DNA of 64,000 nt, from NCBI RefSeq assembly GCF_002022275.1, contig NZ_MSDF01000025.1, positions 72,775-136,774 of the forward strand. The letters run 5' to 3'. The notes under the pieces are model-generated. The model was given only the letters and a program-made list of their open reading frames with translations. It had not been told where the DNA came from and did no database searches. Source of the stretch: Pseudomonas fluorescens (GTDB lineage: Bacteria > Pseudomonadota > Gammaproteobacteria > Pseudomonadales > Pseudomonadaceae). Positions 8,340 to 16,822 of this stretch are shown piece after piece. Every line of letters begins with the position of its first letter. Positions within the stretch are counted from its first letter, which is position 1. A program made the translations under genes and the position numbers.

Positions 8340-9629
8340 TTACGACAACTTCAGCTTGCGCTTGGCCACCCACAAGGCACTGATGCTAAGCGCCGCGGCC
8401 AGAATCAGATAAAAACTGGGCGCCAGCTGCGACCCCGTCAACGCAATCAGCCCCGTGGCAATCACCGGCGCAAAACCACCAAAGATCGTCACCGACAAGT
8501 TGTAACTCAACGACATGCCCGTCACGCGGGTCCGGATCGGGAACACATCCGCCATCAGTGAGGCCAGCGGTGCGAAGTAAACGGCCTTGATCAGCGCCAT
8601 CATCGAGACAACGAGCAACAACGACGTTGCACTCGGCACTTTGTTCAGCCAGACGAAGGCCGGAAAGATACTCAGGATGTAGATGCACGAGGCCCAGAGC
8701 ATGATCTTGATACGGCTGACGTACCCGGCGATAAAACCCACAACAGGCGTCACCAACGTCAGGATCAGCCCGCCGGTCAGCGTCGCCAAAAAGCCCGACG
8801 ACTGTGGAATGTTCAACGTGGTTGAGGCGTAGGACGGCATGTACTTCATCATGAAATTGGAGGCCGTCGACACGATCAGCACGCCCATGGCCACCAGCAG
8901 CAATGTTTTCTGGGAAACAAGCACCTCCCTTAACGGCTGCGAACCTGGCTCGCTCTCCTTGAAATCAGGCGACTCATCCACCGTTCGGCGGATATAAAGC
9001 CCCACTGGGCCCAGAATCAAACCAAAGAAAAACGGCACCCGCCAACCCCACTCGAGCATCTGATGATCATCCAGGTAGGTCGTCAGGAAATAGCCGAACA
9101 ACGAGGCGATCACCACGCCAAAGCCTTGACTCGCAAATTGCAGGCTCGCAACAAAGTTTCGGGTCTTTTGCGGGGCGTGTTCCATCATGAACGCGGTTGA
9201 GCTGCCGAACTCACCGCCGGCGGAGAAGCCCTGCAGCAGGCGTGCAAGCAGAATGCCGAGGGGCGCGATGATCCCGACAGCGGCATAGCTGGGCATCACC
9301 GCGATCATCGCCGTGCCGATCAGCATCAGCATTATGGACAGGCTCAAGGCTTTCTTGCGGCCCTGCCGGTCGGCATAGGAACCCAGCACCGCTGCGCCCA
9401 GTGGGCGGATCAGAAACGAAATGCCAAACGTCGCGAAGGCCAGAAACAGCGACACTGCCGGGTCTGCAGCCGGGAAAAATACCTTGCTGATGGTCAACGC
9501 AAAATAGGCGTACACCGACAGGTCAAACCACTCAAGGGTATTGCCGATCAAGGCGGCGCCGACCGGTTTCCATAGGGGCTTGGCCCGTTCAGTTACAGGT
9601 GTGGCGGGGGTGGACGACAACGCTGTCAT
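8340..9629 (-). CDS. MFS transporter, metabolite:H+ symporter (MHS) family
   Basis: The 429-residue integral inner-membrane protein has about 12 hydrophobic segments and MHS signatures: GNTLEWFDLSVYAYFA in TM1, RPLGAAVLGSYADRQGRKKAL between TM2 and TM3 (split here as RPLGA and GSYADRQGRK), and GFSAGGEFGSS in TM5. The family imports carboxylates and zwitterionic osmolytes (ProP, KgtP, ShiA, citrate). The substrate is not readable. The start at 9629 has CAGGAGCG upstream. It follows the M20 peptidase gene on the same strand (65-bp gap), so it may import the compound that the peptidase hydrolyses. Confidence 0.85.
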   Translation of the reverse strand: MTALSSTPATPVTERAKPLWKPVGAALIGNTLEWFDLSVYAYFALTISKVFFPAADPAVSLFLAFATFGISFLIRPLGAAVLGSYADRQGRKKALSLSIMLMLIGTAMIAVMPSYAAVGIIAPLGILLARLLQGFSAGGEFGSSTAFMMEHAPQKTRNFVASLQFASQGFGVVIASLFGYFLTTYLDDHQMLEWGWRVPFFFGLILGPVGLYIRRTVDESPDFKESEPGSQPLREVLVSQKTLLLVAMGVLIVSTASNFMMKYMPSYASTTLNIPQSSGFLATLTGGLILTLVTPVVGFIAGYVSRIKIMLWASCIYILSIFPAFVWLNKVPSATSLLLVVSMMALIKAVYFAPLASLMADVFPIRTRVTGMSLSYNLSVTIFGGFAPVIATGLIALTGSQLAPSFYLILAAALSISALWVAKRKLKLS

Positions 9630-9694
9630 GTTCGACGCTCCTGGTTTTTGTAGTGTGTGAGCGGCAGATAAAAAGTGGATCAAGGCCCTGTTTT

Positions 9695-11080
9695 TCAGGC
9701 GCGGGTTTGCGCTCTATCGCCCAGTTCCCAGAACAGCGCGGTCATGATTTCCAGGCCTTCCAGCACCACCGAACCCAGCAGATGTTCATCGGGCGCATGT
9801 TGCGAGCAGCCGGGGTAGGAATGCGGGATCCACAACGTCGGCAGCCCCAACACATCCGCGAAAATATCGTTGGGCAGCGTACCGGCAAGGTTAGGCAATA
9901 CGGCGAGCTGCCTCGGTGTGGTGTCGCTGATGACTTTTTTCGCGAAGCGTACCCATGGGTTGTCCGGGTCCAGCCGAGTGCTGGGCGTGCAACGATCCAT
10001 CACGATGTTGACGCCGTGGAAGCCCGCAGCATCCAGATGCTGGCGCAGCAGGGCCTCGAGATTCTTCCAATCTGTGCCGACCACAAAGCGCAATTGGCAA
10101 TGCGCAATCGCCGACGGTGGAATGGCATTCACCGGCTTGGCCGGGTTGCCCGCCGTGAACGCGAGGATTTCCAGGGTATTCCAGGCAAACAGCCGTTCGC
10201 CCAAGGTGAGGCCCGGCTCACCCCAATCCACATCCAGGGCGCGGCCGAGGGAGTGTTGATGGATGCCCAGGTCGTGGATGGCTTCGCGCACCGCGTCGGG
10301 GATGGAAGAGGGCACCAGCCCCCGGCACAAAATACGGCCGTTTTGGTCCACCAGGCTGGCCAGCGCGTTGGCCAGTACCACGGCCGGGTTGGACATCACG
10401 CCGCCCCAGTTGCCAGAGTGCAAACCCTTGTCGCGCGCCTGCACCTCAAGGGAAAACAGTGCTGAGCCGCGAGAACCGAGAAAAATCGTCGGGCGGCTGT
10501 CACTCAGGCGCGGGCCGTCCGATGCGATAAACACATCGGCTTGCAGCAACTGCCGATGCTCCGTGCACGCCTCACGCAATCCGGGCGAGCCACATTCTTC
10601 GCCGGTCTCAAACAGCACCTTGACGTTAAACCCCAAGCGCCCTTCGCGCGCCTTGATTACCGCCTCCAGCGCCGTCAGGTTAATGCTGTGCTGGCCTTTA
10701 TTATCGGCGGTGCCGCGCCCATACCAACGGTCGCCTTCCACCGTCAGCACCCACGGGTTCAGCCCTTCGCGCCACTGCTCGGCGTAACCGAGCACCACGT
10801 CGCCATGCCCATAGGTCAGCACCGTCGGCAGGTCCGCGCTTTCATGGCGCGAAGCGAACAGCAGTGGCCCCGCGCCCTTCGGATTCTCAAGGGCCTGGCA
10901 TTCAAAGCCCATCCGCTCCAGGACCGGCCGTATTTCCTCCTGCAGGTAACGCGTCAATTCCGGCGCCTGGCCGGGGGCCTGGCTTTCACTGCGAATGGCG
11001 ACGCGGCGACGCAAGTCGGCCTCGAAATGGCCGTCGGTGAAGGCGTGGCGAGCAGTGGCGAGCGCGTCTTGCTTGGACAT
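9695..11080 (-). CDS. M20 family metallopeptidase / amidohydrolase
   Basis: The 461-residue cytoplasmic enzyme has the di-zinc M20 layout: TYGHGDVV (His ligand and Asp), GRGTADNKGQ (bridging Asp), and FETGEECGSPG (catalytic Glu pair), with the dimerisation domain after GLHSGNWGG. There is no signal peptide. Relatives cleave dipeptides, acyl-amino acids or carbamoyl-amino acids. The ATG at 11080 gives MSKQDALATARHAF. It is transcribed with the MHS transporter and is divergent from a LysR gene, suggesting a LysR-controlled catabolic unit for an N-acyl or peptide-like compound. The exact substrate is unknown. Confidence 0.8.
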   Translation of the reverse strand: MSKQDALATARHAFTDGHFEADLRRRVAIRSESQAPGQAPELTRYLQEEIRPVLERMGFECQALENPKGAGPLLFASRHESADLPTVLTYGHGDVVLGYAEQWREGLNPWVLTVEGDRWYGRGTADNKGQHSINLTALEAVIKAREGRLGFNVKVLFETGEECGSPGLREACTEHRQLLQADVFIASDGPRLSDSRPTIFLGSRGSALFSLEVQARDKGLHSGNWGGVMSNPAVVLANALASLVDQNGRILCRGLVPSSIPDAVREAIHDLGIHQHSLGRALDVDWGEPGLTLGERLFAWNTLEILAFTAGNPAKPVNAIPPSAIAHCQLRFVVGTDWKNLEALLRQHLDAAGFHGVNIVMDRCTPSTRLDPDNPWVRFAKKVISDTTPRQLAVLPNLAGTLPNDIFADVLGLPTLWIPHSYPGCSQHAPDEHLLGSVVLEGLEIMTALFWELGDRAQTRA

Positions 11081-11161
11081 AACCGTTCCAATAAAGGCTG
11101 AAAGATTCAGGCCAATATAGAAGTCGCCCATCGCACTGTATATTGCTGTTTTTTGAAGACT

Positions 11162-11182
11162 GGCTTCTAATTAATAGAAGCC
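11162..11182. promoter_or_regulatory. Perfect palindrome before the LysR start, candidate operator
   Basis: Arms GGCTTCTA and TAGAAGCC are perfect complements around a 5-nt centre (ATTAA), ending 3 bp before the LysR ATG and lying 82 bp from the divergent peptidase start. It covers the place of the ribosome site, which suits autorepression. Regulator binding is inferred. Confidence 0.45.
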
Positions 11183-11185
11183 TTT

Positions 11186-12085
11186 ATGAGCGCAAAACCC
11201 ATGGACTATCGTTACTTTCTGGCCGTGTTTGATTCAGGTTCACTGGCCGCCGCCGGTGAGCGCCTGCACATCGCCCCCAGCGCGGTCAGTCGCCAGATCG
11301 CCCTGCTCGAGGAAAGTATCGGCATCCCCCTGTTCGAGCGTCGACCACGGGGCATGGAGCCGACAGCGGCGGGCAACGCGCTGGCCCACCACGCCAGGCG
11401 CGCCTCGCTGGAAGAACAGTCCCTGCTGTCGGAACTGCGCGGCGGTGACTATCCCGGTGCGCGCATCATTCGCCTGGTCTCGACAGAGGGGCTGTCGCGG
11501 TATTTTCTGCCGACCGTGTTGATCCAGCATTACACGCAACACCCGGATTTCCAGTACGTGCTGGAGGTGATGTCACCGTTCGAATGCGCGGAGAAAGTCA
11601 AACGCGGTGACGCCGACGTCGGGCTGACGTTCAGCACAGAACCCACCGAAGGTGTCGAAATCCTCTATTCAGGCCGCTCGGCGATACGCGCGATCATGCG
11701 CGCCGGCCATCCGCTGTCGACGCACAAGCAACTGCCCCTGCGCGCGCTCGCGCCGTTCCCCTTGGCGCTCACCCCCAAAGGCACGACCCAGCGGCAGCTA
11801 TTCGATTTGGTTTGCGAAATGGAAGGGCTGGCCTTCAACCACGTAATGACCTGCAACTACTCCGGAGCCATCCACGAATTTGTCCGCCACACCGACACCG
11901 TCGCGCTGGGCGGTGCCATCAGCCAACGGGTCAATGGCAGCGATGACCTGGTCTCGGTGCCGCTGACCAACCCCCGGTTTGCCGACCGCTCCATTCAAGT
12001 CCTGACCATGCCCAAACGCACACTGCCACCCTCATTGCAGCGGTTTATCGAGACCTTGATTGCCTGTCTCAAGGCCGTCAACTGA
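11186..12085 (+). CDS. LysR family transcriptional regulator
   Basis: The 299-residue protein has an N-terminal winged helix (FLAVFDSGSLAAAGERL, then APSAVSRQIALLEESIG) and a LysR substrate domain from about residue 95. It is divergent from the M20 peptidase/MHS transporter pair and probably controls it. The start at 11186 follows a perfect palindrome that would overlap its ribosome site. The ligand is likely the transported compound or a breakdown product, but this is inferred only from context. Confidence 0.85.
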   Translation: MSAKPMDYRYFLAVFDSGSLAAAGERLHIAPSAVSRQIALLEESIGIPLFERRPRGMEPTAAGNALAHHARRASLEEQSLLSELRGGDYPGARIIRLVSTEGLSRYFLPTVLIQHYTQHPDFQYVLEVMSPFECAEKVKRGDADVGLTFSTEPTEGVEILYSGRSAIRAIMRAGHPLSTHKQLPLRALAPFPLALTPKGTTQRQLFDLVCEMEGLAFNHVMTCNYSGAIHEFVRHTDTVALGGAISQRVNGSDDLVSVPLTNPRFADRSIQVLTMPKRTLPPSLQRFIETLIACLKAVN

Positions 12086-12091
12086 GCGGAG

Positions 12092-13078
12092 TTACCGACC
12101 TTCCAGCAACGCTCCGGCCTGATCCAGCAAGGCTAGAGGATCACTGGCCTTGTGAATATCCACCGACAACAACTGCCGAAACTTGCGCGCCCCCGGGAAA
12201 CCAGTACCCAGCCCCAGCACATGCCGCGTGATGTGATGCATCGTCCCGCCATCGGCCAAATGCTCAGCAATATAAGGCCGCAACTGCGCCAACGCCTCGG
12301 CCCGGCTGATCACCGGCGCCTCACTGCCAAACAACTGCTGATCCACCTCAGCCAGCAAATACGGGTTGTGATAAGCCTCCCGGCCCAGCATCACCCCGTC
12401 AAACGTCTGCAAATGTTCCTGGCACTGCTCCAGCGTCTTGATCCCGCCGTTGAGAATGAACTCAAGCTCAGGGAAGTCCTGCTTCAACTGCGCCGCCACG
12501 TCATAACGCAACGGCGGAATGTCCCGATTCTCCTTCGGCGACAACCCCTCCAGAATCGCAATCCGCGCATGCACCATAAAACTGGTGCAGCCTGCATCCC
12601 TCACCGTCCCGACAAAATCACACAGCTCGGCATAACTGTCCCGCCCATTGATCCCGATGCGATGCTTCACCGTTACCGGAATCGACACTGCATCCCGCAT
12701 CGCCTTCACGCAATCCGCCACCAAGGCCGGGTGCGCCATCAAAATCGCGCCGATCATATTGTTCTGCACCCGGTCGCTCGGGCAGCCGACGTTCAGGTTC
12801 ACTTCGTCATAACCGGCCGCCTCAGCCATGCGCGCGCACGCGGCCAGGTCGGCGGGGACGCTGCCGCCCAGTTGCAACGCCAGCGGGTGCTCGGCTTCGT
12901 TGTGACGCAGGAAACGCTCGTGGTCGCCGTGGAGGATCGCGCCGGTGGTGACCATTTCTGTGTAGAGCAGGGCGTGTTTGGAGAGCAGACGCAGGAAGTA
13001 GCGGCAGTGGCGGTCAGTCCAATCCATCATGGGGGCGACGGAGAAGCGGCGGGAGAGTGGAGCGGCTTGTAGGGGCAT
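12092..13078 (-). CDS. dusA: tRNA-dihydrouridine(20/20a) synthase DusA
   Basis: DusA is an FMN enzyme that reduces uridines 20 and 20a in the tRNA D-loop. The 328-residue protein has RFSVAPMMDWTDRHCRYF at the N-terminus (FMN site), the catalytic cysteine in NVGCPSDRVQ, and VKHRIGIN plus the NGGIKT phosphate-binding motif. The start at 13078 is chosen because the DusA family begins shortly before RRFSVAPMMD; no Shine-Dalgarno is clear, and the reading frame is open 53 codons further upstream without recognisable content. It overlaps nothing; the convergent LysR gene ends 6 bp away. Confidence 0.93.
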   Translation of the reverse strand: MPLQAAPLSRRFSVAPMMDWTDRHCRYFLRLLSKHALLYTEMVTTGAILHGDHERFLRHNEAEHPLALQLGGSVPADLAACARMAEAAGYDEVNLNVGCPSDRVQNNMIGAILMAHPALVADCVKAMRDAVSIPVTVKHRIGINGRDSYAELCDFVGTVRDAGCTSFMVHARIAILEGLSPKENRDIPPLRYDVAAQLKQDFPELEFILNGGIKTLEQCQEHLQTFDGVMLGREAYHNPYLLAEVDQQLFGSEAPVISRAEALAQLRPYIAEHLADGGTMHHITRHVLGLGTGFPGARKFRQLLSVDIHKASDPLALLDQAGALLEGR

Positions 13079-13254
13079 GGAGGAATCTGAATTGGCGAGG
13101 CGAATGGGGCGCAGTTTATCAGGGATGGGTGTTGGGTGTGGGAGAGGCGCTCCCCACTTTGAGCGGGGACGTAGCCGTGTATGGAATTCGCCGAGAATTT
13201 GCAGACGATTAGCTAGCGTCAATAGAGGATCAGACAAGGCATTTTAGAACTCCC

Positions 13255-13497
13255 TCAGCCAGCATTCGGGCTCCAGCACCTAGCACGTATCGCGGCCACT
13301 TCGCCCTCGGTGGCGAGTTTGCCTTGGTCGGCATCCTTCACAGCCAGCTCGATTTGAGCGGTCAGCAATCCTTCATGCTCGGTATAGTCACGAAGAACGT
13401 CCGTCGCCAGGTAGGTCGTGGTTTGGCCTTTTGTTTTGGCCAAGTCGGCGAGAGGGTTGGACAGGTCTTCAGGCAGGTTCAGGGATATTACAGTCAT
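13255..13497 (-). CDS. Orphan ribbon-helix-helix antitoxin-like protein
   Basis: The 80-residue protein starts MTVISLNLPEDLSNPLADLA and has the strand-helix-helix pattern of CopG/RelB-type antitoxins, followed by a charged helix (VKDADQGKLATEGEV) of the kind that binds the toxin. Family antitoxins are co-transcribed with a RelE/ParE toxin. None follows: after the stop, GGGAG and an ATG open a reading of only seven codons (13237-13214), then dusA begins at 13078. This looks like a remnant of a toxin-antitoxin pair, or an antitoxin kept alone. Subfamily not identified. Confidence 0.6.
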   Translation of the reverse strand: MTVISLNLPEDLSNPLADLAKTKGQTTTYLATDVLRDYTEHEGLLTAQIELAVKDADQGKLATEGEVAAIRARCWSPNAG

Positions 13498-13649
13498 GGT
13501 GGCCTCGATCATGGGCGGTGATGGGGCACCTTACACCGTGGCGCGCTGGCTTGAATCAGCAGGTTGTCTAGAGGTGTACCCGGAAGTAATTCTCTCGTTG
13601 TGCCTCTTTAGCCTGTAATCCAACACATTGGGTCTGCCCCGATATCCAT

Positions 13650-14204
13650 TCACCTCGAATAAGCATTACGCCGCGGCAAACTATGTTCCGCACGAATGCT
13701 GTTCTCACTGAATTTCTTACTCGCCGAATCACCAATCCCCGTCGCGCGGGTTTCTTCCTTAATGTTGCTGCCGCCCAGGTAAGTACCGCGCAGAATGCGA
13801 TAGGCATGCACCAACTCGTGGGCCAGGCCAATGAAACTCGTTGAGTCGTCCTGATAACTCATCCCCGTCGGAATCCCTTGGGCGTTCAGCGCAAGGCTGG
13901 AGTAAGGGTTCCAAGTCACTTCGACACTCGTACCGGGCCCCTTGAAAATCCACTTCTTCAACGCATCGGTTGCATTGCCCACGGAGGCGCAGGTGTTTGC
14001 GGTCTCTGAATAGTCGCTGGCGATAGCAACGACCTTGATGTGTTTACCGGTGCTGGGGCCGCAGAGTTCGTTGATTTCCTTGAGCAGGTCGCGGCCCGTG
14101 TTTCTCGACTCGATCGTTTGCAGCGCTGAAATCAGATGGTTCATAAACTCCAGGCTGGCTGATTCCAGGGTGATGTTCGGGAAAGAGCTGTAGTTTTGGA
14201 TCAT
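13650..14204 (-). CDS. M91 family zinc metallopeptidase, secreted-effector type
   Basis: The 184-residue protein has the zinc motif HELVHAYR (HExxH at residues 129-133) followed by RGTYLGGSNIKEETRATGIG, where the downstream glutamates may give the third ligand. It ends with SENSIRAEHSLPRRNAYSR, which resembles the conserved C-terminal motif of the M91/NleD/HopH effector-protein family as I know it. These are toxins delivered into host or rival cells. There is no signal peptide and no secretion genes nearby. The ATG at 14204 (AAGGAAC upstream) is preferred over a GTG at 14207. Flanks are an orphan antitoxin and a LysE exporter, so the setting is accessory. A standalone toxin domain or a degraded larger effector are both possible. 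Confidence 0.75.
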   Translation of the reverse strand: MIQNYSSFPNITLESASLEFMNHLISALQTIESRNTGRDLLKEINELCGPSTGKHIKVVAIASDYSETANTCASVGNATDALKKWIFKGPGTSVEVTWNPYSSLALNAQGIPTGMSYQDDSTSFIGLAHELVHAYRILRGTYLGGSNIKEETRATGIGDSASKKFSENSIRAEHSLPRRNAYSR

Positions 14205-14299
14205 CACCGCTGTTCCTTATAAGCATGAAATGTCTACTGGAATAACACGTGCGTGCGACCCTTTATTCCATTAGGCGATGCGGCGGCAGTGAGGGGGCT

Positions 14300-14893
14300 C
14301 TAGATCCAGATCGGCACAATAGACGCCACCAGCAGCGCCCCCAACAGCCTGTTCAGCACCCGCCATTGCCGTTCGCTTTTCAGCTGCCGCGACAGCGCCA
14401 GCCCGGCGCCGCACCACAGCGCCAGCGAACACATGCACGACACGCCAAACACCAGGCTCAGCAGCAGCGCCAGCGACGCCGGGCCCTGTGTCAGCGAAGC
14501 AAAAGACGCGGCAGCACTGAGCGTCATTGCCCAGCCTTTGGGGTTTTGCAAGAGCATCCAGATGCCCGTCAGAAAGCTCGCAGGTTGTTCGCTGACCGTA
14601 GCGCTGCCCGGTTTTCCTCGCTTGGCGATCTGCCAGGCGAGCCACAGCAGATAAAGCGACCCCATCAGTTTCATCGCCAATTGCAGCGCTGGAGCGGCCA
14701 GGATCAGGCTGCCGAGCCCGCCAGCTGCGGCTACAGCCATCAGTGCCAGACCGAACGAGATGCCCGCCAACAGTGGAAGTGAGCGCACCCAACCGAAGTT
14801 CGCGCCGGAGGCCGTGGCCAATGTGGTTGCGCCGCCGGGGCTGAAGGTGGCGACCATCACGAAGAGTAGAAGGGGGAGTATTGAGCCAGGCAT
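14300..14893 (-). CDS. LysE family amino acid exporter
   Basis: The 197-residue inner-membrane protein has about six hydrophobic segments and the LysE/RhtB N-terminal signature SPGGATTLATASGANFGW. The family exports amino acids such as lysine, homoserine or threonine, or dipeptides. The ATG at 14893 with AAGGA eight bases upstream is used rather than the GTG one codon earlier. A LysR gene is divergent, the usual arrangement for LysE/ArgP-type pairs, so the regulator probably senses the exported amino acid. The substrate is unknown. Confidence 0.85.
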   Translation of the reverse strand: MPGSILPLLLFVMVATFSPGGATTLATASGANFGWVRSLPLLAGISFGLALMAVAAAGGLGSLILAAPALQLAMKLMGSLYLLWLAWQIAKRGKPGSATVSEQPASFLTGIWMLLQNPKGWAMTLSAAASFASLTQGPASLALLLSLVFGVSCMCSLALWCGAGLALSRQLKSERQWRVLNRLLGALLVASIVPIWI

Positions 14894-14939
14894 CACGAGA
14901 TTCCTTAAGAGGTTCTCGACTTAATAGCTCGATGCCACG

Positions 14940-14990
14940 TAGCATTAAAGCTAATGTTTATGATGCTTTAAATTAGGAAAGCTAATGCTA
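14940..14990. promoter_or_regulatory. Candidate LysR operator with inverted and direct repeats
   Basis: In the AT-rich region between lysE-like and lysR-like genes, TAGCATTA (14940-14947) and TAATGCTA (14983-14990) form a perfect inverted repeat, and AAAGCTAATG occurs twice (14947 and 14978), 31 bp or about three helical turns apart. This suits binding of a LysR tetramer. Binding is inferred. Confidence 0.45.
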
Positions 14991-15844
14991 TGCAGACGCT
15001 CGACTTGGTACTCCTGCGCAGTTTCATCGTAGTCGCCGAAAAACGCAGCATGACAGTGGCTGCGCAGCACCTGCACGTGAGCCAGGGCGCGGTCAGCCAG
15101 CAGATCCGCCGACTGGAAGAAGTACTGGGCGCAGCATTGTTCATCCGCGATCGTCGCACGCTGCGCCTCGCGCCACTCGGCGAGCGCCTGTTTACCAAGG
15201 CCCAGCAAATGCTCGCCCTCAACCAGCAGATTTTGGCGGAGGTAAAAGGCAGCACCCTTCAAGGGCGAGTGCGCCTCGGCGTGCCTTACGATCTCGCCGG
15301 CGATTGGATTGCGCCAATCCTCAAAGCGTTTATCGAAGCGAATGCGCAAGTGGAGCTGACACTCAAATGCGCCTCATCGGTAGAGCTGAGAGCGGAAGTC
15401 GACAAAGGCACGTTGGACCTGGCAATCATTGAAGAAGCCGCCGCCAGCGCCAGCGGCGAATGCCTGGTGATTGATCGCCTGGTATGGGTGGGCGCCAGTG
15501 GAGGCACGGCTTACCTGAATGAACCGTTGGCGGTCTCCCTCGTCGCCGAGACCTGTGCATTTCGCGAGCCTGTGATTGCGGCTTTGGACGGGCAGGACCG
15601 ACAGTGGAAGATGGTCTTTGATAACGGCAACCTTGAGACCACACGAGCGATGGTGGGCAGTGACCTGGCCGTGTCGGCGTGGTTGAAGTCGGCGGTACCG
15701 TTGGGGTTGGAGGTATTGCCTGCGCAGGCGCAATTGCCGGAGCTGCCGCCGTTTGTGATTTCGTTGGTGAGGGCGAAAGGGACGGTGAGTGGGGCGGTTG
15801 GGGAACTGGTGCGGGGGATTCGTGAGTATCTGGATCAGGCGTGA
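14990..15844 (+). CDS. LysR family transcriptional regulator
   Basis: The 284-residue protein has the LysR winged helix (FIVVAEKRSMTVAAQHLHVSQ, split over helices 1-2, then GAVSQQIRRLEEVLG) and a somewhat short co-inducer domain. It is divergent from a LysE-type exporter with repeated motifs between the two, so it most likely regulates that exporter. The ATG at 14990 forms part of the downstream arm of the palindrome. Downstream genes are unrelated. Confidence 0.85.
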   Translation: MQTLDLVLLRSFIVVAEKRSMTVAAQHLHVSQGAVSQQIRRLEEVLGAALFIRDRRTLRLAPLGERLFTKAQQMLALNQQILAEVKGSTLQGRVRLGVPYDLAGDWIAPILKAFIEANAQVELTLKCASSVELRAEVDKGTLDLAIIEEAAASASGECLVIDRLVWVGASGGTAYLNEPLAVSLVAETCAFREPVIAALDGQDRQWKMVFDNGNLETTRAMVGSDLAVSAWLKSAVPLGLEVLPAQAQLPELPPFVISLVRAKGTVSGAVGELVRGIREYLDQA

Positions 15845-15993
15845 CTTTATCCCTTTTCCAGGATGCGCTTGGGGCGCAGCAGTCAAGGAGTCGTCTGGGC
15901 TTGGTATTCGCCGGGATTGAAGAAGACAGAATTGGGTGAGATTGGTAGCATTCAGCCACTAGCCAATTTACGACAGCATAGGGAAGTGAGTGG

Positions 15994-16659
15994 ATGAGCA
16001 AAAAATGGATAGCGGGCGTTCTTGCAAGCGTGGGAATGCTGATGAGTTCTCTGAGTGCGGTAGCGGCGGACACCTTGTTTAAAAACTACGTGTATGGCGC
16101 TCCTCTCGCGAACTACGAAAACGCTGACGGCTACTACGATTGTTCTGAGGACGTCGGCGGGGTGGCTTTCTGCATTGATGATGTGGATTTCATCGGGCAC
16201 AAGTTTACGGCGGCCCTAGCCTTTTCGAGCGCAAAGCTGATCTCCGTTACCTTGGTCAGCCCCTACGATTCTGATTTGCATACAACGGCTATTGGTTCTT
16301 TGGCAAAGACATTTAAACTTTCCCTGCTGTCCGATGACAGATCACAGTTGGATATCGTTCAAGCGACCGCTGTCGCGCGCAGTAGGGATGAGCTTTCAGC
16401 AAAAGTGTCAAACTTTGAAGGCGCAGCAACAACAAACGGTGGATCAATTACCTATACTTTCTTTGAGGGCGTCGACAAGGACAAGAAGTTTTCGACTGTC
16501 ACCAGTCAGCTTGCGGCACTGCCGGATAATGTTCGGGCGGCGGATCTTATGGTGACTGGCGAGGGGGGTGAGGCGGTCGTATTGATCAAGTTTAGCTTGC
16601 CGAAGTTGGAGGCGAATAAGGTTGCTGCGGCGTTGAAGAAGCCGGTTGAGGCTTTTTGA
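15994..16659 (+). CDS. Exported protein of unknown function
   Basis: The 221-residue protein has a clear signal peptide (MSKKWIAGVLASVG... cleaved near AVAAD) and two cysteines close together (YDCSEDVGGVAFCIDD) that probably form a disulfide in the periplasm. The mature part alternates strands and has no lipobox or membrane anchor. I do not recognise a family. The start has a plausible AAGTGAG upstream. It sits between a LysR gene and the AT-rich NTPase gene (convergent), and a short GC hairpin follows its stop. Confidence 0.7.
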   Translation: MSKKWIAGVLASVGMLMSSLSAVAADTLFKNYVYGAPLANYENADGYYDCSEDVGGVAFCIDDVDFIGHKFTAALAFSSAKLISVTLVSPYDSDLHTTAIGSLAKTFKLSLLSDDRSQLDIVQATAVARSRDELSAKVSNFEGAATTNGGSITYTFFEGVDKDKKFSTVTSQLAALPDNVRAADLMVTGEGGEAVVLIKFSLPKLEANKVAAALKKPVEAF

Positions 16660-16665
16660 AGGGGG

Positions 16666-16693
16666 AGGGGCGGATAAATAGGTTCGCCCCTTT
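16666..16693 (+). terminator. Probable terminator hairpin
   Basis: AGGGGCG and CGCCCCT form a 7-bp stem around a 12-nt loop directly after the exported protein gene, followed by a short T run (TTTC). A weak U-tract makes this less certain. Confidence 0.5.
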
Positions 16694-16822
16694 CGTATAT
16701 CGGAGAGCTGGAGTCCGAATCAGCCAGGCCCGGGTGGGTAAAACGGAAAGCTCAAGAGGCGCGCAGCAGTTATCAGCTGCCTGGCCCCTATTTCTCTCCC
16801 GATCAGGGTTTTTATTGGAGAT

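Noticed and set aside
12920..13237. 53-codon extension before DusA
   Set aside because: In frame but without resemblance to DusA N-termini; a start just before RRFSVAPMMD fits the family.
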